Assembly: GCA_025603075.1 (NCBI GenBank)
Contig: MU626309.1
Location: 1 to 64,000, forward strand
Origin: Neoconidiobolus thromboides FSU 785
Lineage: Eukaryota > Entomophthoromycota > Entomophthoromycetes > Entomophthorales > Neoconidiobolaceae
DNA length: 64,000 nucleotides
Direction: 5' to 3'
In this document: positions 24,653 to 35,379 of the stretch, one piece after another
Numbering within the stretch: position 1 is the stretch's first letter
How the letters are laid out: each line of letters opens with the position of its first letter
Made by a program: the position numbers and the translations under genes
Notes under the pieces: generated by a model
Seen by the model: only the letters and a program-made list of their open reading frames with translations
The model's database searches: none
Told to the model about the DNA's origin: nothing

Positions 24653-27143
24653 TCATTTCCCTCCTCTTAAAATATTAGCTCGACTTTGTTTTCCTAATGA
24701 AATACCACCTCTTAGCTTCTTGGGATTATAAATGAGATATGGTGGATGAATTGAATCTCCTTGATTTAAATAATTAAATCCGTAAACCTTCATCCATAAG
24801 TTATTTTCAATATAATGCTCAATTGGCAATTTAATATTTCCAATAGCAATCGTTGTTATTTGTTTTACTTCTTCTATATTTAAGCTTGTTATTAATTGAA
24901 ATTCATTATTTACTTTGTTTATATTTTTTATCAATCCTACCCCTAAACAATTATAGTATTCAGGAGGTGGATAACTTAAAACATTATGTGGTATTAATTT
25001 AGGAATGTTATTATTATTACTATCATTAACCTTATACTCTTCATTAATTTTATATAAACCAACAATAGATAAATTTAACGCAAATAATAATTGAGATAAA
25101 GACAATTCGCCATTTAAACAATAATATTCATATTGATTAATATTACATAAATATGGTACTTTTTCCATCAATTTAATATTATTATTCAATAAATAGCAAG
25201 TTAAATTGAAGTTTCTATAATGCTCAGGTGTATATTTTGTATAATATTTAATAACCTCATTCTCTTCTTTTTTTAATTTATAGTACTTTTTGTATTGATT
25301 GTATTTAGTTATCAATTTTGTATTATTATTATTATTGTCCATTTCAATTATAAAATTAGGTTGAATTAAATTAATTACTGATAATAAGGACTCATATCCT
25401 AATCCTTTAATCCATCCATTTGTATTTATTATTAATGGTAATTGGTTATTATTGTTTTCTTTATATTGCTGATATTTTATAAATAATTGTTTGACTATTT
25501 CTAGATAATGTTCTGGGCTATTTTTGATATGTGTATCTCCCAAAAAATAACTATTTTCACTCTTTCTTAATTGAGTAAATGGAGCACCTGTTTATTGCTA
25601 GTTATTTTCTATTTTATTGTATATTACTAATATTACCTAATACTGGCTTCGATATTAAATGTAGCGATAATAAACCAGGTGGTGTAAAATCAGATTGTCC
25701 AGGATCCGTGTTAATTAATGCAATTTCATTTAATCTATTAATTACATGCTATTATTATATTATTCTTAATATAGTAAATAAACTTACTTATTTAAAAACT
25801 TGTTAGTCAAATATTTTGAAAATGTAGATTTACCGCTATCTTTATCACCACATATTAAAATAACTGGTATTTCATTATCTTGATTATTATTATCAAATTC
25901 TTCCGCTATTTCATTTGCAGCTGATTCCCATTCATTTAAAATAATCAAATCAATTAATCCAGATTGAGGTTTGATTATCTAATATCAGAAGATAAACATA
26001 CATGTATAAATCAATAAAAAAATGACACCTACCGGAATAAAAGTATTCCATAACACATTAATATTATATTTATCCTTCTCATTATTATTATCTATATCCT
26101 CACTATTCTCATTAACATAATTAAACTCTTCTTTTAGTTTAAATACAAATTTAAAATTATTATCTAGATCTACAAACTTCATACATTCGTTATCCAATTC
26201 ATTAACAAATATTATTGTATCAAATGTACTTGAATATTCCAAATCACACTTAGTTCTTATCATTTCACTTTCTTCATTTGTGTAGTAGTTTTCTTTTTTA
26301 ATTTCTTCTTGTTGAGTTGAATTATGATTAACAACATTACTTATTCTATTTTTAAAAAATACTAATTCTTCTTTTTCTTGTACTTTAACTACATCCTTAT
26401 CATCTTCTTTATCTCTAATCTCACTTTCAACAGCCGTAATCGAATATAATGCTTGACTTTTCGAATTATAACATTCAATAAAACTAATTAAATCATCTCT
26501 ATTTTTACTTTGTTTTTGAATATAGCCATTAATATTAATACTTCCTTTAATAACACTTAATTTGATACCACCAATAAATACAAGTTTCTAAATTAATATT
26601 TGAATTATTGAATAGGAAAAAAAAAGAGTTGATAAAGATTGATTTACCTCATCATTAAATAAACCTATTGCCAGAGAGTTATCGAATTTAAATACTCGAG
26701 TTTCATCCCATGGGAAAGTACATTGGCAACTTTCGGCTACTCTTTTTAAAAAAAAGACAATATAAATCTATTTTAGTAATTTCTAATTATAAAACTTACT
26801 TCTCTTCTTTCCTTTTTCTTTTATTACTTTTATCTTTAGTCGCTTCCATTTCCTTCTCCTCTATTTCCTCCATCGCCTCTTCACCTTCTATTTCTTTTAT
26901 CTCTTCTTCTTCAATTCTATCCATTTCTTCCATCTTTTCTATTTCTTCTTCTATATCCTCTCTATCACTTAAATCTTCTCTTTCATCAATATCTAGATCC
27001 TCTTCTATTTCTTCCTTTTTTGATCCTTTACTTGAAGATTTTGATGAGTTTTTATTCTTTTTTATGGTGATCGTGTCTTCATAATTTAAAGTTGTTTTGG
27101 ATTCTGAAGTATTTATTAAGTCAAAGGGGTTACTTGGGTTCAT
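24653..27143 (-). CDS. GRC3: GRC3/NOL9-type polynucleotide 5'-hydroxyl kinase
   Basis: Nucleolar RNA 5'-kinase that works with Las1 in ITS2 removal during pre-60S maturation and in Pol I termination. The first exon (about 26810-27143) is very acidic. The middle part has the VLWNTFIPV segment. The kinase core has Walker A ICGDKDSGKST (about 25850), then INTDPGQSDFTPPGL, APFTQLRKS, FLGDTHIKNSPEHY and the diagnostic IINTNGWIKGLGYESL. The C-terminal domain ends LGKQSRANILRGGK. Roughly 700 residues are spread over about six exons. One intron 3' site (25763 region) must be the distal AG to keep the frame. The NTDPGQ motif replaces the more common D-x-D-x-G-Q form. Assignment is firm. Confidence 0.88.
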
Positions 27144-27339
27144 CTCTTTTTTTAATGGAAAAATGAGTGAAGTGAATTTTGAATAAATTTTAAAAGTTTT
27201 TTTTAAAATTCGAGCTTTCTCTTAAAAAGAATGGGAATTGAATTATTTGAAAGTTGAATTCTGAGATATATTTAGAAAGAATGTATAAATATAAGTTTAG
27301 CATTCAAAGATATAAGTAAACAAAAAAATAGTTTTATTT

Positions 27340-27717
27340 TCAATTTGAATTCTTAGGGTTGGTTGGTGGTTCTGGATTTTTATTTGAACCTTTTGAATAA
27401 AATATACCATTCTTTAGTCGCTCTTCAATACGTACTTTGGTCTAAATAAATAAAATAAATACAACATAAAATACAAAGATAATAATCAAATTGATAATTT
27501 ATGGTGTTTGGTCAATATATATCAATTAAATAATCATAAATCTTACCCAATATTTTTTACAATCTCTGTATTCTTGAAACAAATCATTACATTTACTTTT
27601 GTTTAAATAATTTTCTTGTAAACATTTCAAACTTCTTTTGGATTCAAACTCACACGGTTCATAATACTCAGAGGCACTCTTTAATTCCATTTTATCTTTC
27701 TTTTCTTGCGATGTCAT
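27340..27717 (-). CDS. COX23: COX23-like twin CX9C mitochondrial protein
   Basis: Small intermembrane-space protein needed for cytochrome c oxidase assembly. Two exons (27547-27717 and 27340-27441) separated by a 105-bp intron give 90 residues. The twin CX9C motif is exact: C-EFESKRSLK-C and C-NDLFQEYRD-C, followed by KKYW, which fits Cox23/CHCHD7 (YRDCKK-W) better than Cmc1 or Cox17. The motif predicts Mia40-dependent oxidative import. The C-terminal tail is Pro/Asn-rich. Its presence shows an aerobic respiratory chain in this organism. Confidence 0.88.
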
Positions 27718-28474
27718 TGTATTATTTTTGAATTTTATGAAAAAAGCTGTAAGTTGGAGTTAGATTTTTTTTGAATTATTTTGATAATTTTCTCAATCAA
27801 AAAGACCTCTGAAAAAAATCACTTTATCAACCTTAAAAATCAAAAAATCAAAAAATCAAAAAAACCAAGCTCAAAAACTATTATTTGTTAATACTATTTA
27901 TTAATACCCTTTACCCCAGTCTTAAAAAAACTAATATTACAATTATTAAATTTATAACAAACACTTTAAATTTGTTTTAGAGTTTGTCAATAGAAGTTAT
28001 ACCTTATGTAAATAATTAATACTTTCTAAAAATTGTAACTCAGTACTTCACTAAATAAAGCTATACAAGAGCTATATGGTTATTTTATTGCAAAAATAAT
28101 GTATCATTTGGGATAGGGCATCTATTGATGGATTATATCCAAAAAGTAAGCAATTTGGTTAGTAACCCTGAGGCCTTGACATGGAAAGCTTTATAAAAAC
28201 TGAACATTCTTAGCTATCTACATTCTTTTCAACTTCAAATCGTCCCATTATAGGACACTTTTCAAAAATTATATTTAATTCACTCCCCCCTACCTCTTTT
28301 CCTACTCTTTTCTCTTTCAATTTTTAAATTTTTAAAAGTGGAAATCAACTGGGTTCTATTTGGACTTTAGAATTTAAAGAACTAACAAAAATAAAAACAC
28401 AATACTTTATAGATACATAAATTTATTTATTAATGAGCATTTATAAATAGCTAAACTTCATCTTGTTGTCAGTT
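27718..28474. other. Intergenic region, about 750 bp
   Basis: AT-rich DNA between two leftward genes. A short tandem of AAAAATC-type units lies near 27836-27870. There is no open frame or RNA gene that I can support. Confidence 0.6.
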
Positions 28475-30179
28475 TTACTCTACAATTTTAGATAAAGTAG
28501 CTACTCTTTCCCATTTTCTACAACGCATTTGGTATTTTTTCAATCCAAATGTATAATTGACATACTCCTTATCTGAATGAAATCCATACTTCATATCCCC
28601 ATATTTCCAACCTTCTGAATCTCTTAACTCTTTTGATTCATTATCTAAAATTAGTGTTATTAGTATCTGGTGACCACAATGATATATATTGTATAATTTA
28701 TCTTCTGTTTTCATTGTATATAATTACTTACCAACAAAACTCCATTCAGTATTCCATTTCCAAATATATTCATTTGTAATTTTTTGATTCTCTTTAATCT
28801 CATATGTAATTGTTGGCAAAGGTAATTCAATTAAATTTTTGGGCTGACTTGGTTCATTTCGATTATTTACCCTAACAGAATATTATAAATATAAATATTA
28901 TATTATATCTTACTATTATATTATAAATTTACCAATTAGGAGGATCATTAGGTAACATTTGAGGTAAATAACCAAATTTACCATGATATCTTTGATACTC
29001 AAACAATATAAATTTAATCTTTAATAAAGAAATATTTTTATCTTCCATAGAGTCATCGTCATTGATATCTTGATTATAATCTGGCATCATAAATTCACTT
29101 GGTTTAGGTGTAAGAGATTCACTTGATGTACTACTGCATGTGGATGAATATACTCTTTCTAATTCTTTCCTTTCTACAGTTTGATTGATTTCTCCTTCTT
29201 TATTATTATCGATGTTGTATTCGTAATCGTAAGATTGACTTTGTTTAGATAACGGTAAGGAGTATAGGGATTGTAATGAACTTTCATTATCTTTGTGTGT
29301 AACAGTTGTACTAGTATTGAGTGGCAATGGGTTTGAGTTTGATTTATTCATATCTAAAAATTTATGACTCAACTTATGTTTTGGTGTTACTGGAATTGAC
29401 ATTGATGTATTATAATTTAATTGCTTATTGTTATATCTATCTCCATGACTATAACTAATGTTATTAGTATTGAATAATACCAATTCTTCATCTTTAATAT
29501 TTAAATAAAACAATTTCAATTTATCAACCTTATCATAAAGTGTATTGATAATCGTATTAACAAAGGTATGGTTTAAAATAGTAATTAAAATAAGTTTTCT
29601 TATTTTTTTATAATCTTCGATAGTTTCAAATAAGATTAAATTACCAGCAATCAATAATAAGTAATTCAATGGGATTATATCAACTGTAAATTTCCATATT
29701 GGAAAGCCCATTATAGCCGCCATACTTATCTCTTTATTTCTTTGAATCATGATTAACTTATATTCTTGTACATTATGAATCATTTTTTTTCCTTCTTGAA
29801 ATAAAATTTGTATTCCCTCAATCTTCTTTTCAATTCCTGCTTCTTCTTTTGAATTTTCTATTGACATTAACATTAGTATCTTATTATATTGTTACACTAT
29901 ATTGTTCTTACCTAGATGAATACTTAATTTTGAATCAATTGACAATGCCCAAGTAAACACAATAAATAAAATAGGACTATAAACTAATAACTGATGATAA
30001 TAAATACAAATAAGACCCCAAAGTAAAGAGAGTAATAATTTGTATTTTGTTTGATAAATAACATTTTTAACTTTTGGTATAACACTTAAACTTTGATTAG
30101 CAATCGAAATCGAATTAAATGTTAATTTATAAAGATTATAAATATCTTTCAAATTGTCTTTATAAGATAGTTGCTCCAT
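28475..30179 (-). CDS. Pex30-type peroxin with DysF domain
   Basis: ER/peroxisome membrane protein of the Pex23/Pex30 group that shapes ER subdomains where peroxisomes and lipid droplets form. Four exons (29912-30179, 28933-29857, 28732-28871, 28475-28644) give 500 residues. Two hydrophobic segments, around residues 45-78 (LLLSLLWGLICIYY and on) and again near 140-165, resemble the reticulon-like domain. A Ser-rich spacer follows. The DysF parts are split by introns: FILFEYQRYHGKFGYLPQ...PNDPPNW (N-part) and EGWKYGDMKYGF...RCRKWER (C-part). In the last intron the distal AG gives a clean DysF reading. The exact yeast orthologue (Pex28-32) is undecided. Confidence 0.82.
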
Positions 30180-30887
30180 CTTATCGAATTTATAAAAGTT
30201 ATTAAATTATTAAAATTGAAAAAAGGTTTGATTGTATTTTTTCATAAATCTAAAGAAAATTATCAATCATAAATAACTAACCATTAGTTAATTCGTTTAT
30301 CATTTGAAAATAAGTGTGTCAACTAACTCTCACTTTAACTTCTTTTATATTCCTTAATTTAGTAAAAAAAATTCTCATTATAAGCTTATTAAGTTTAATT
30401 AATCTTTCAATATCTTTAATTAGTCACATAAAACTTATGCTTGATATTTCTATAAAAACTGTATGCTTTTATCTATTAAACATATATTTGATCTTTTGTT
30501 ACTATTGTTTCATACCACTATTATTACTCATTACTACTATTTCAATCTCTCATTGCTATTATCTACTATTATTCTTTCGGAAAATTTAACCGTGAAGTTA
30601 ATTATTAAAATTTTTAAGATATTTTAATTTCCGATATTAAATCAAAATTAGATTTGTTCTTACATAAAACAAGAGATGATTAATAAGCATTTTATTTTGT
30701 ATAATTAAAAAATATTAAATATATTTGCCACTATATTAAGCTATACCATTAATGCTAAATATCTTTCTAAAATATTAAAAATGCATTATTGATGGAATTA
30801 TTTAACTACCGGGTATCTGATTTTTTGTTTTTTTATCATTTTTATCAATCGGAAATTTTGGAAGACTTTAGGCTCAATTCAAATAAT
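30180..30887. other. Divergent intergenic region
   Basis: About 700 bp lie between the divergent Pex30-type and HEI10 genes. Hydrophobic open frames at 30314-30589 are compositional and not supported as genes. The frame of HEI10 is open upstream of 30888, but its RING starts right at the internal Met. Confidence 0.55.
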
Positions 30888-32081
30888 ATGGATTTTAATT
30901 TAAAATGCAACAATATTAAATGCAGAAAAGTGCTTAGTCAATTTAGTAAAGCATGTATAACTATATGTTCACGTAATTTTATTTTTAAAATATAGTATAC
31001 ATGCTATAGTGTTAACATTATAGATATATTTTGTACTTCTTGTGCTAATAAATTTTTTTCAATTTCATTAATATGTCCAGCATGTGAATCAAATTTATCT
31101 GAAAAGTATATTTAAGTCTATTTTGTTTCTATATTAAATTATTTAGGAATGATATTATAATCACGAATTTAAAACCAAATGAAACTTTCAAAAATGTGAT
31201 TATTTGATTTTTGTTTTATTCTTTAATATTGAGATCTAGTCTGCATTATCTGGTTTGCATCCAGATGTTGTTATTGAAATTTGCTCAAAAGCTTTTTCTT
31301 TTTGGAATTATCAAGTTACCCAAGAAATATATTGTCAAGAGCTGATAGCAAAGGCATTGGGAGAAAAAAAAGCATTAGCTGAAAAACAACTAAAGGATGT
31401 GATAAGCTCAGCAAATAATGAAATCAATAGTAAACCCTAGTTATATTAATTACATCAACTATTTATTATTATTCTAGTACTTCAAAAGAAGATTCATAGT
31501 TTGACTATAAAAGATAGGTATCAAGTAAATAAAATTTATAAAATTTATTAGGTTTAAAGCAAGAGAAAGAATTGGAAAAAAAGAAAATGAATGAGCTTTC
31601 AAATCAATATTCAGAAAAAAGTCGACAATTAAATAAATTACAAGTAAGTAGATTTAATCACAATTATAATATAATAAATCTACTCTTAGGTATTATATGA
31701 TAAACTGAAACGAAGGCAAATGGCAATGAGTACTCAAAACTCGATTAATACCAATTTTTATAATGAGGGCAATATCCTGCAAAATACCAACTTTACACCA
31801 AGAACCATGAAAAATCATATGCCATTTAAAGTAAATTACTGTTTATTATAATAGAAACACTTATCGTCTATGGTAGGTAGACACAAGAGATGAATCTACA
31901 CCCCATTATAAATCTAAAAATAATATAAACTATAATTTTAAAAATAGTAATATTGAATATAATTAGTATATTATTTTATTAATTGATTGTAAAACTAGGT
32001 GATAGATTAACAATTAGCCCGCGTAATACCATTAATAGTGGAAAAAGCGACTCAAGCTTTATTCATTTATTTCCAAAATAA
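30888..32081 (+). CDS. HEI10: HEI10/CCNB1IP1-type RING protein, meiotic crossover factor
   Basis: RING-finger SUMO/ubiquitin-ligase-like protein that in other eukaryotes marks and matures meiotic crossover sites. Nine exons (30888-30972, 31024-31105, 31147-31195, 31240-31429, 31478-31524, 31560-31643, 31690-31830, 31877-31946, 31999-32081) give 276 residues, nearly the length of the human protein. The RING reads LKCNNIKCRKVL...CSHIFC..C...CPAC. It is followed by DIIITNLKPNETF, SGLHPDVVIEI and AFSFWNYQVTQE, which is diagnostic for HEI10 rather than ZIP3. A coiled coil spans about residues 100-190, including RQLNKLQVLYDKLKRR. The start is chosen at the Met directly before the RING. The exon 5/6 junction is the least certain. 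It is convergent with Mo25, 88 bp between stops. Confidence 0.87.
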
Positions 32082-32169
32082 AATGCTATTCGCCTTTATG
32101 AAGAAATATTATATTAATATAAATTAAGTTTATTATTTAAAATAAATAGTAATGAAGGTAAATATTAAA

Positions 32170-33702
32170 TTATAAGTTTTGGATTTGAGTTATTACATAA
32201 TCTTTTTCTTCTTTGAATCGAGTATCATCTAAACAAAATTATTATCAATAAAGACTGAATAAAATCATAAACTAATTTACTATTTTTATCATTATGAAAT
32301 TTTTCTAAATATTCTATCAATTTATCCTTATTTTTAACCAAAATATCCTGAATTTGAGGCGCCTTTTTAGGGTTAGCAACAAAGATCTAATAGTATAATG
32401 AATTAAACTATATATCAAATATAATAATACTTTATGTACTTACTTTAAATATATGAAAGCTTTCTAATTGAATATTTTTACTTTTATCTTTTAACAAATT
32501 CATACAAATTTTGAGATTATTTTTTTTAGATATAAAAATAGTCATGATCCTAAAGTTGGTACGATCTAATAGCAAATCGGCTAACAGCTATATTAAAAAT
32601 GAGAGAGTTAGCGATTATTACTATATACTATGAATAATTTTAAACAAAACATACTTTAATAGCCAACCGACGTACTGCATAATTACTATTTAAAACCAAT
32701 ACTTCATATTTGGCAAAGAACTAAAAAGGAACAAAACATTAACATTCATTATATTCAATAATCAACTCAAACATACCTCATCATAATCCACTAACAATTG
32801 TTTTGCTACCATTTTACGATGTCTAGTTAAGGCTTCCTAAAACTCCTATTAACTTTCAATATTAACACAAAAAAGGCTCCACTTACTCTAAACGATAAGA
32901 AAGCATCAGAAGAGATATCAAAATTGGAATAATTAATATAATTAAAGAAAGCCTTGAAGTTAGTTGATTGAATTAATAATTTGGCCAAAGGTTCATATTT
33001 TAAACATTCTCTTAAAATCTGACCACAAGTTAATGCAGTGTTGGGGTTTTCATAGCTAATTAAAAGTGGATGGGTTAGTTGGGGATAAGATGGGGTTGTG
33101 TAAGGGGATAATTACCTATGAAATAAAGCAAATAAAATTTCTGGTTTATTTAATATATAGTTGATCATTGGCATTTGTGAGTTTTCTTGGAAACGCAGTA
33201 AATTACTAAAGATTCTTATACAGTTTTTTTTACTCTAAAAGAAAGGAAAACTATTAATATACAATATATAATATTATTTGAATATAAAAAAATATACTTC
33301 TTGATCTAATTTGTCTAACTGTAATATAATTAATGGTAAAATTTCACATCGCCTGATCTCTAATATTAATTCTTTGATTTGATGTGTTGACATTTCATTG
33401 CCTTTTGGATTAATATATTAGTAATCAATCATATGACCAACATTTTTTAATAACCTTACCATTAACAATTAATACATCCTTTATCTGTTCTAAATATTTA
33501 GTGATATCATTAAGATGCTATTTAATTAAATAAATGATAATTAATTCTACTTCTTTATATGTTATTGTATATACTAACTTACCTTTATTTGTATTTCGTC
33601 TTGATTTGATAGCTTTTTTAAGCTAGTATATAACACTTTAACTATTTCTATAGGTGATCTTGATCTACTACGGAACATTGATTGGCCTGGGAAATTGAAC
33701 AT
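32170..33702 (-). CDS. HYM1: Mo25/Hym1 scaffold protein
   Basis: Armadillo/HEAT-like helical scaffold that activates STE20-type kinases, in the RAM/MOR network of fungi and in the LKB1-STRAD complex of animals. The N-terminus MFNFPGQ is followed by [16 protein letters not shown]. Later blocks are diagnostic: [33 protein letters not shown]-like [35 protein letters not shown], and [19 protein letters not shown] with [13 protein letters not shown]. It ends near [15 protein letters not shown]. About nine short exons give roughly 330-340 residues, the normal family size. Assignment is secure; minor exon borders were not all fixed. Confidence 0.9.
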
Positions 33703-34761
33703 TACTATGATTGTAGAGATTGTTTATATGATGATAGCGTATATTGTATGGTTTATTTATCAGCAATAATAATTTGAAAAGAATGAACTATTTAAAAAAT
33801 ACAAGAAAATAATAATAAAATCTAAAGCCACTAAATTTTATTTATCAATAATATATTATATACTCTATTTTTTTTCTTTAACAGTAGAGTTAAGTTTGAG
33901 ATATTTTTTTGAATTTTTAAAATTGCTTGAATTAATTTTGTTTTTGAATTAGGAAATTAAAATAAATTTAATGCTTCAATTTGATTGGTTCAATTTTTAA
34001 TTTAATGAGATATAATTTTTTAACTTTTTTAATTTGATTTTTTAATATGAGAAATGGATTGTCTTATTAGTTAGTATAGCATTACTAATTAAAAAAATAC
34101 CTAAGTACTGCTCTCGTGTATTTATAGTTTAAAGTGATAGACGTTTAGATTATTGATATTTTTTTATTGTTTTTAAATTGGTATTTCACTTGAAATAGCA
34201 GTGGCGGGGTTTAACTATAGTAGGGTGTTTCTACAAACTTGATAATATAAATTATTACATAGTTTTTATAATTGTATAAGATTTTTATTAGCCTCGAAAC
34301 AGTGAGTAAGCTTAAATGGTAAATAGAATTATATTGTATTAAACAAGAGGCCAATAAATTTCTATTTATTTATAATAAAATTTAAGTTAGGCCAAGCGTT
34401 TAGTTTTTTTGTTTTATATATTAAAATAATACTTAAGTAGAACCTTTAGAAGTAGCACTGATATTTTAGTAATCTACAGTAAAAAAATTCTTTCGGCTTA
34501 TAAAATTTTGTGTTAATTAATAGAAATAAGTCAATGAACTCTTATACTGGTATGTTATAAGATGAAATAAGTGCCACTTATTAGTGCTCTTTTAAAAAAA
34601 TTATGTTATTTCAATAGTAAATTTTTAAATATTTAAATGATAAACATCAGCTTAAAAAAGATCATTAAATTTAAATGTTAATTTTATTAAATGCTATAAT
34701 TAAAAGAATCTTCATTAGCATACTATTTCTAACAAATTCTAAATCCACTCAATGGTCTATT
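33703..34761. other. Intergenic region, about 1 kb
   Basis: No gene, foldback repeat or RNA is recognised. The right part (34100-34760) is AT-rich with short T tracts. The Mo25 promoter lies at its left edge. Confidence 0.6.
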
Positions 34762-35379
34762 TTAAGCTAATAAATTCAATGTAAAAAAAGAACCAACAGT
34801 GACCAAAGCCATACTTAACATAGCATTACTACTAGTTAACACATTAGCATCTGAGCTTTTAGCGCTTGAACTTAAGGACTTGGAAACAGATTTCGAGGCA
34901 TTTGATGCTGCAGCAGAAGCAGCAGATGAAACAACAGATGAAACAGATTTGGCAGGTGAGCCAGAAGATACAACAGCCACAGTAGAAGTGGAGGTACTCT
35001 TAGCTGACCCAGAGGTAGAATCACTATTAGCAAATAAAGCTACATTACTAGGAGAGCTTGAAGCTGATGGAGATGCTTTCCAATTGGCTGTAGCTGCTCC
35101 AAGATTGGCTGCTGCACAATGTGTAACAATCATTTGCATCACACGATCTTTTTTATCTTGATAGATTGATTCGTTGATACAGAAATCATAACATGCAGCT
35201 AGTGATGGTAAATCAGTGCAGTAGCATGCATCTTTGGTGTTGCTATTAGCACATCTCTTTTCGATAGCTGCTTGATATTGTGCTTCACAAGTTTCAATAT
35301 TTACTTTGGAAATACATTCAGCAGAAATCGAAGTGGTTAATAAAGCAATAGTTAATGAGACAGTGTTGATAAGTTGCAT
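34762..35379 (-). CDS. Secreted Cys/Ser-rich protein with GPI-anchor-like C-terminus
   Basis: Predicted cell-surface or wall protein of 205 residues, single exon. The signal peptide is residues 1-20 (hydrophobic, cleavage near ISAEC). A compact domain of about 80 residues with eight cysteines follows (ECISK, ETCEA, KRCAN, ACYC, ACYDFC, HCAAA). A Ser/Ala/Thr-rich stalk spans about residues 100-180. A hydrophobic C-terminus (LSMALVTVGSFFTLNLLA) after small residues fits GPI attachment. Cysteine spacing is reminiscent of fungal extracellular Cys-rich domains, but I cannot assign CFEM or any named family. GC content and codon use are clearly higher than in the surrounding DNA, consistent with strong expression. 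The plus-strand open frame over it is a shadow. Confidence 0.8.
   Translation of the reverse strand: MQLINTVSLTIALLTTSISAECISKVNIETCEAQYQAAIEKRCANSNTKDACYCTDLPSLAACYDFCINESIYQDKKDRVMQMIVTHCAAANLGAATANWKASPSASSSPSNVALFANSDSTSGSAKSTSTSTVAVVSSGSPAKSVSSVVSSAASAAASNASKSVSKSLSSSAKSSDANVLTSSNAMLSMALVTVGSFFTLNLLA

Noticed and set aside
26710-27084. Ser-rich plus-strand open frame
   Set aside because: It is the complement of the acidic first exon of GRC3 (Glu codons read backwards as Ser/Phe codons).
30789-30887. Upstream extension of the HEI10 reading frame
   Set aside because: The extra 33 residues precede a RING domain that starts at the N-terminus in all HEI10 proteins I know; the Met at 30888 is the better start.
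34799-35161. Plus-strand open frame over the GPI-type gene
   Set aside because: Antisense shadow; the minus frame has a signal peptide, ordered cysteines and a GPI-like tail.
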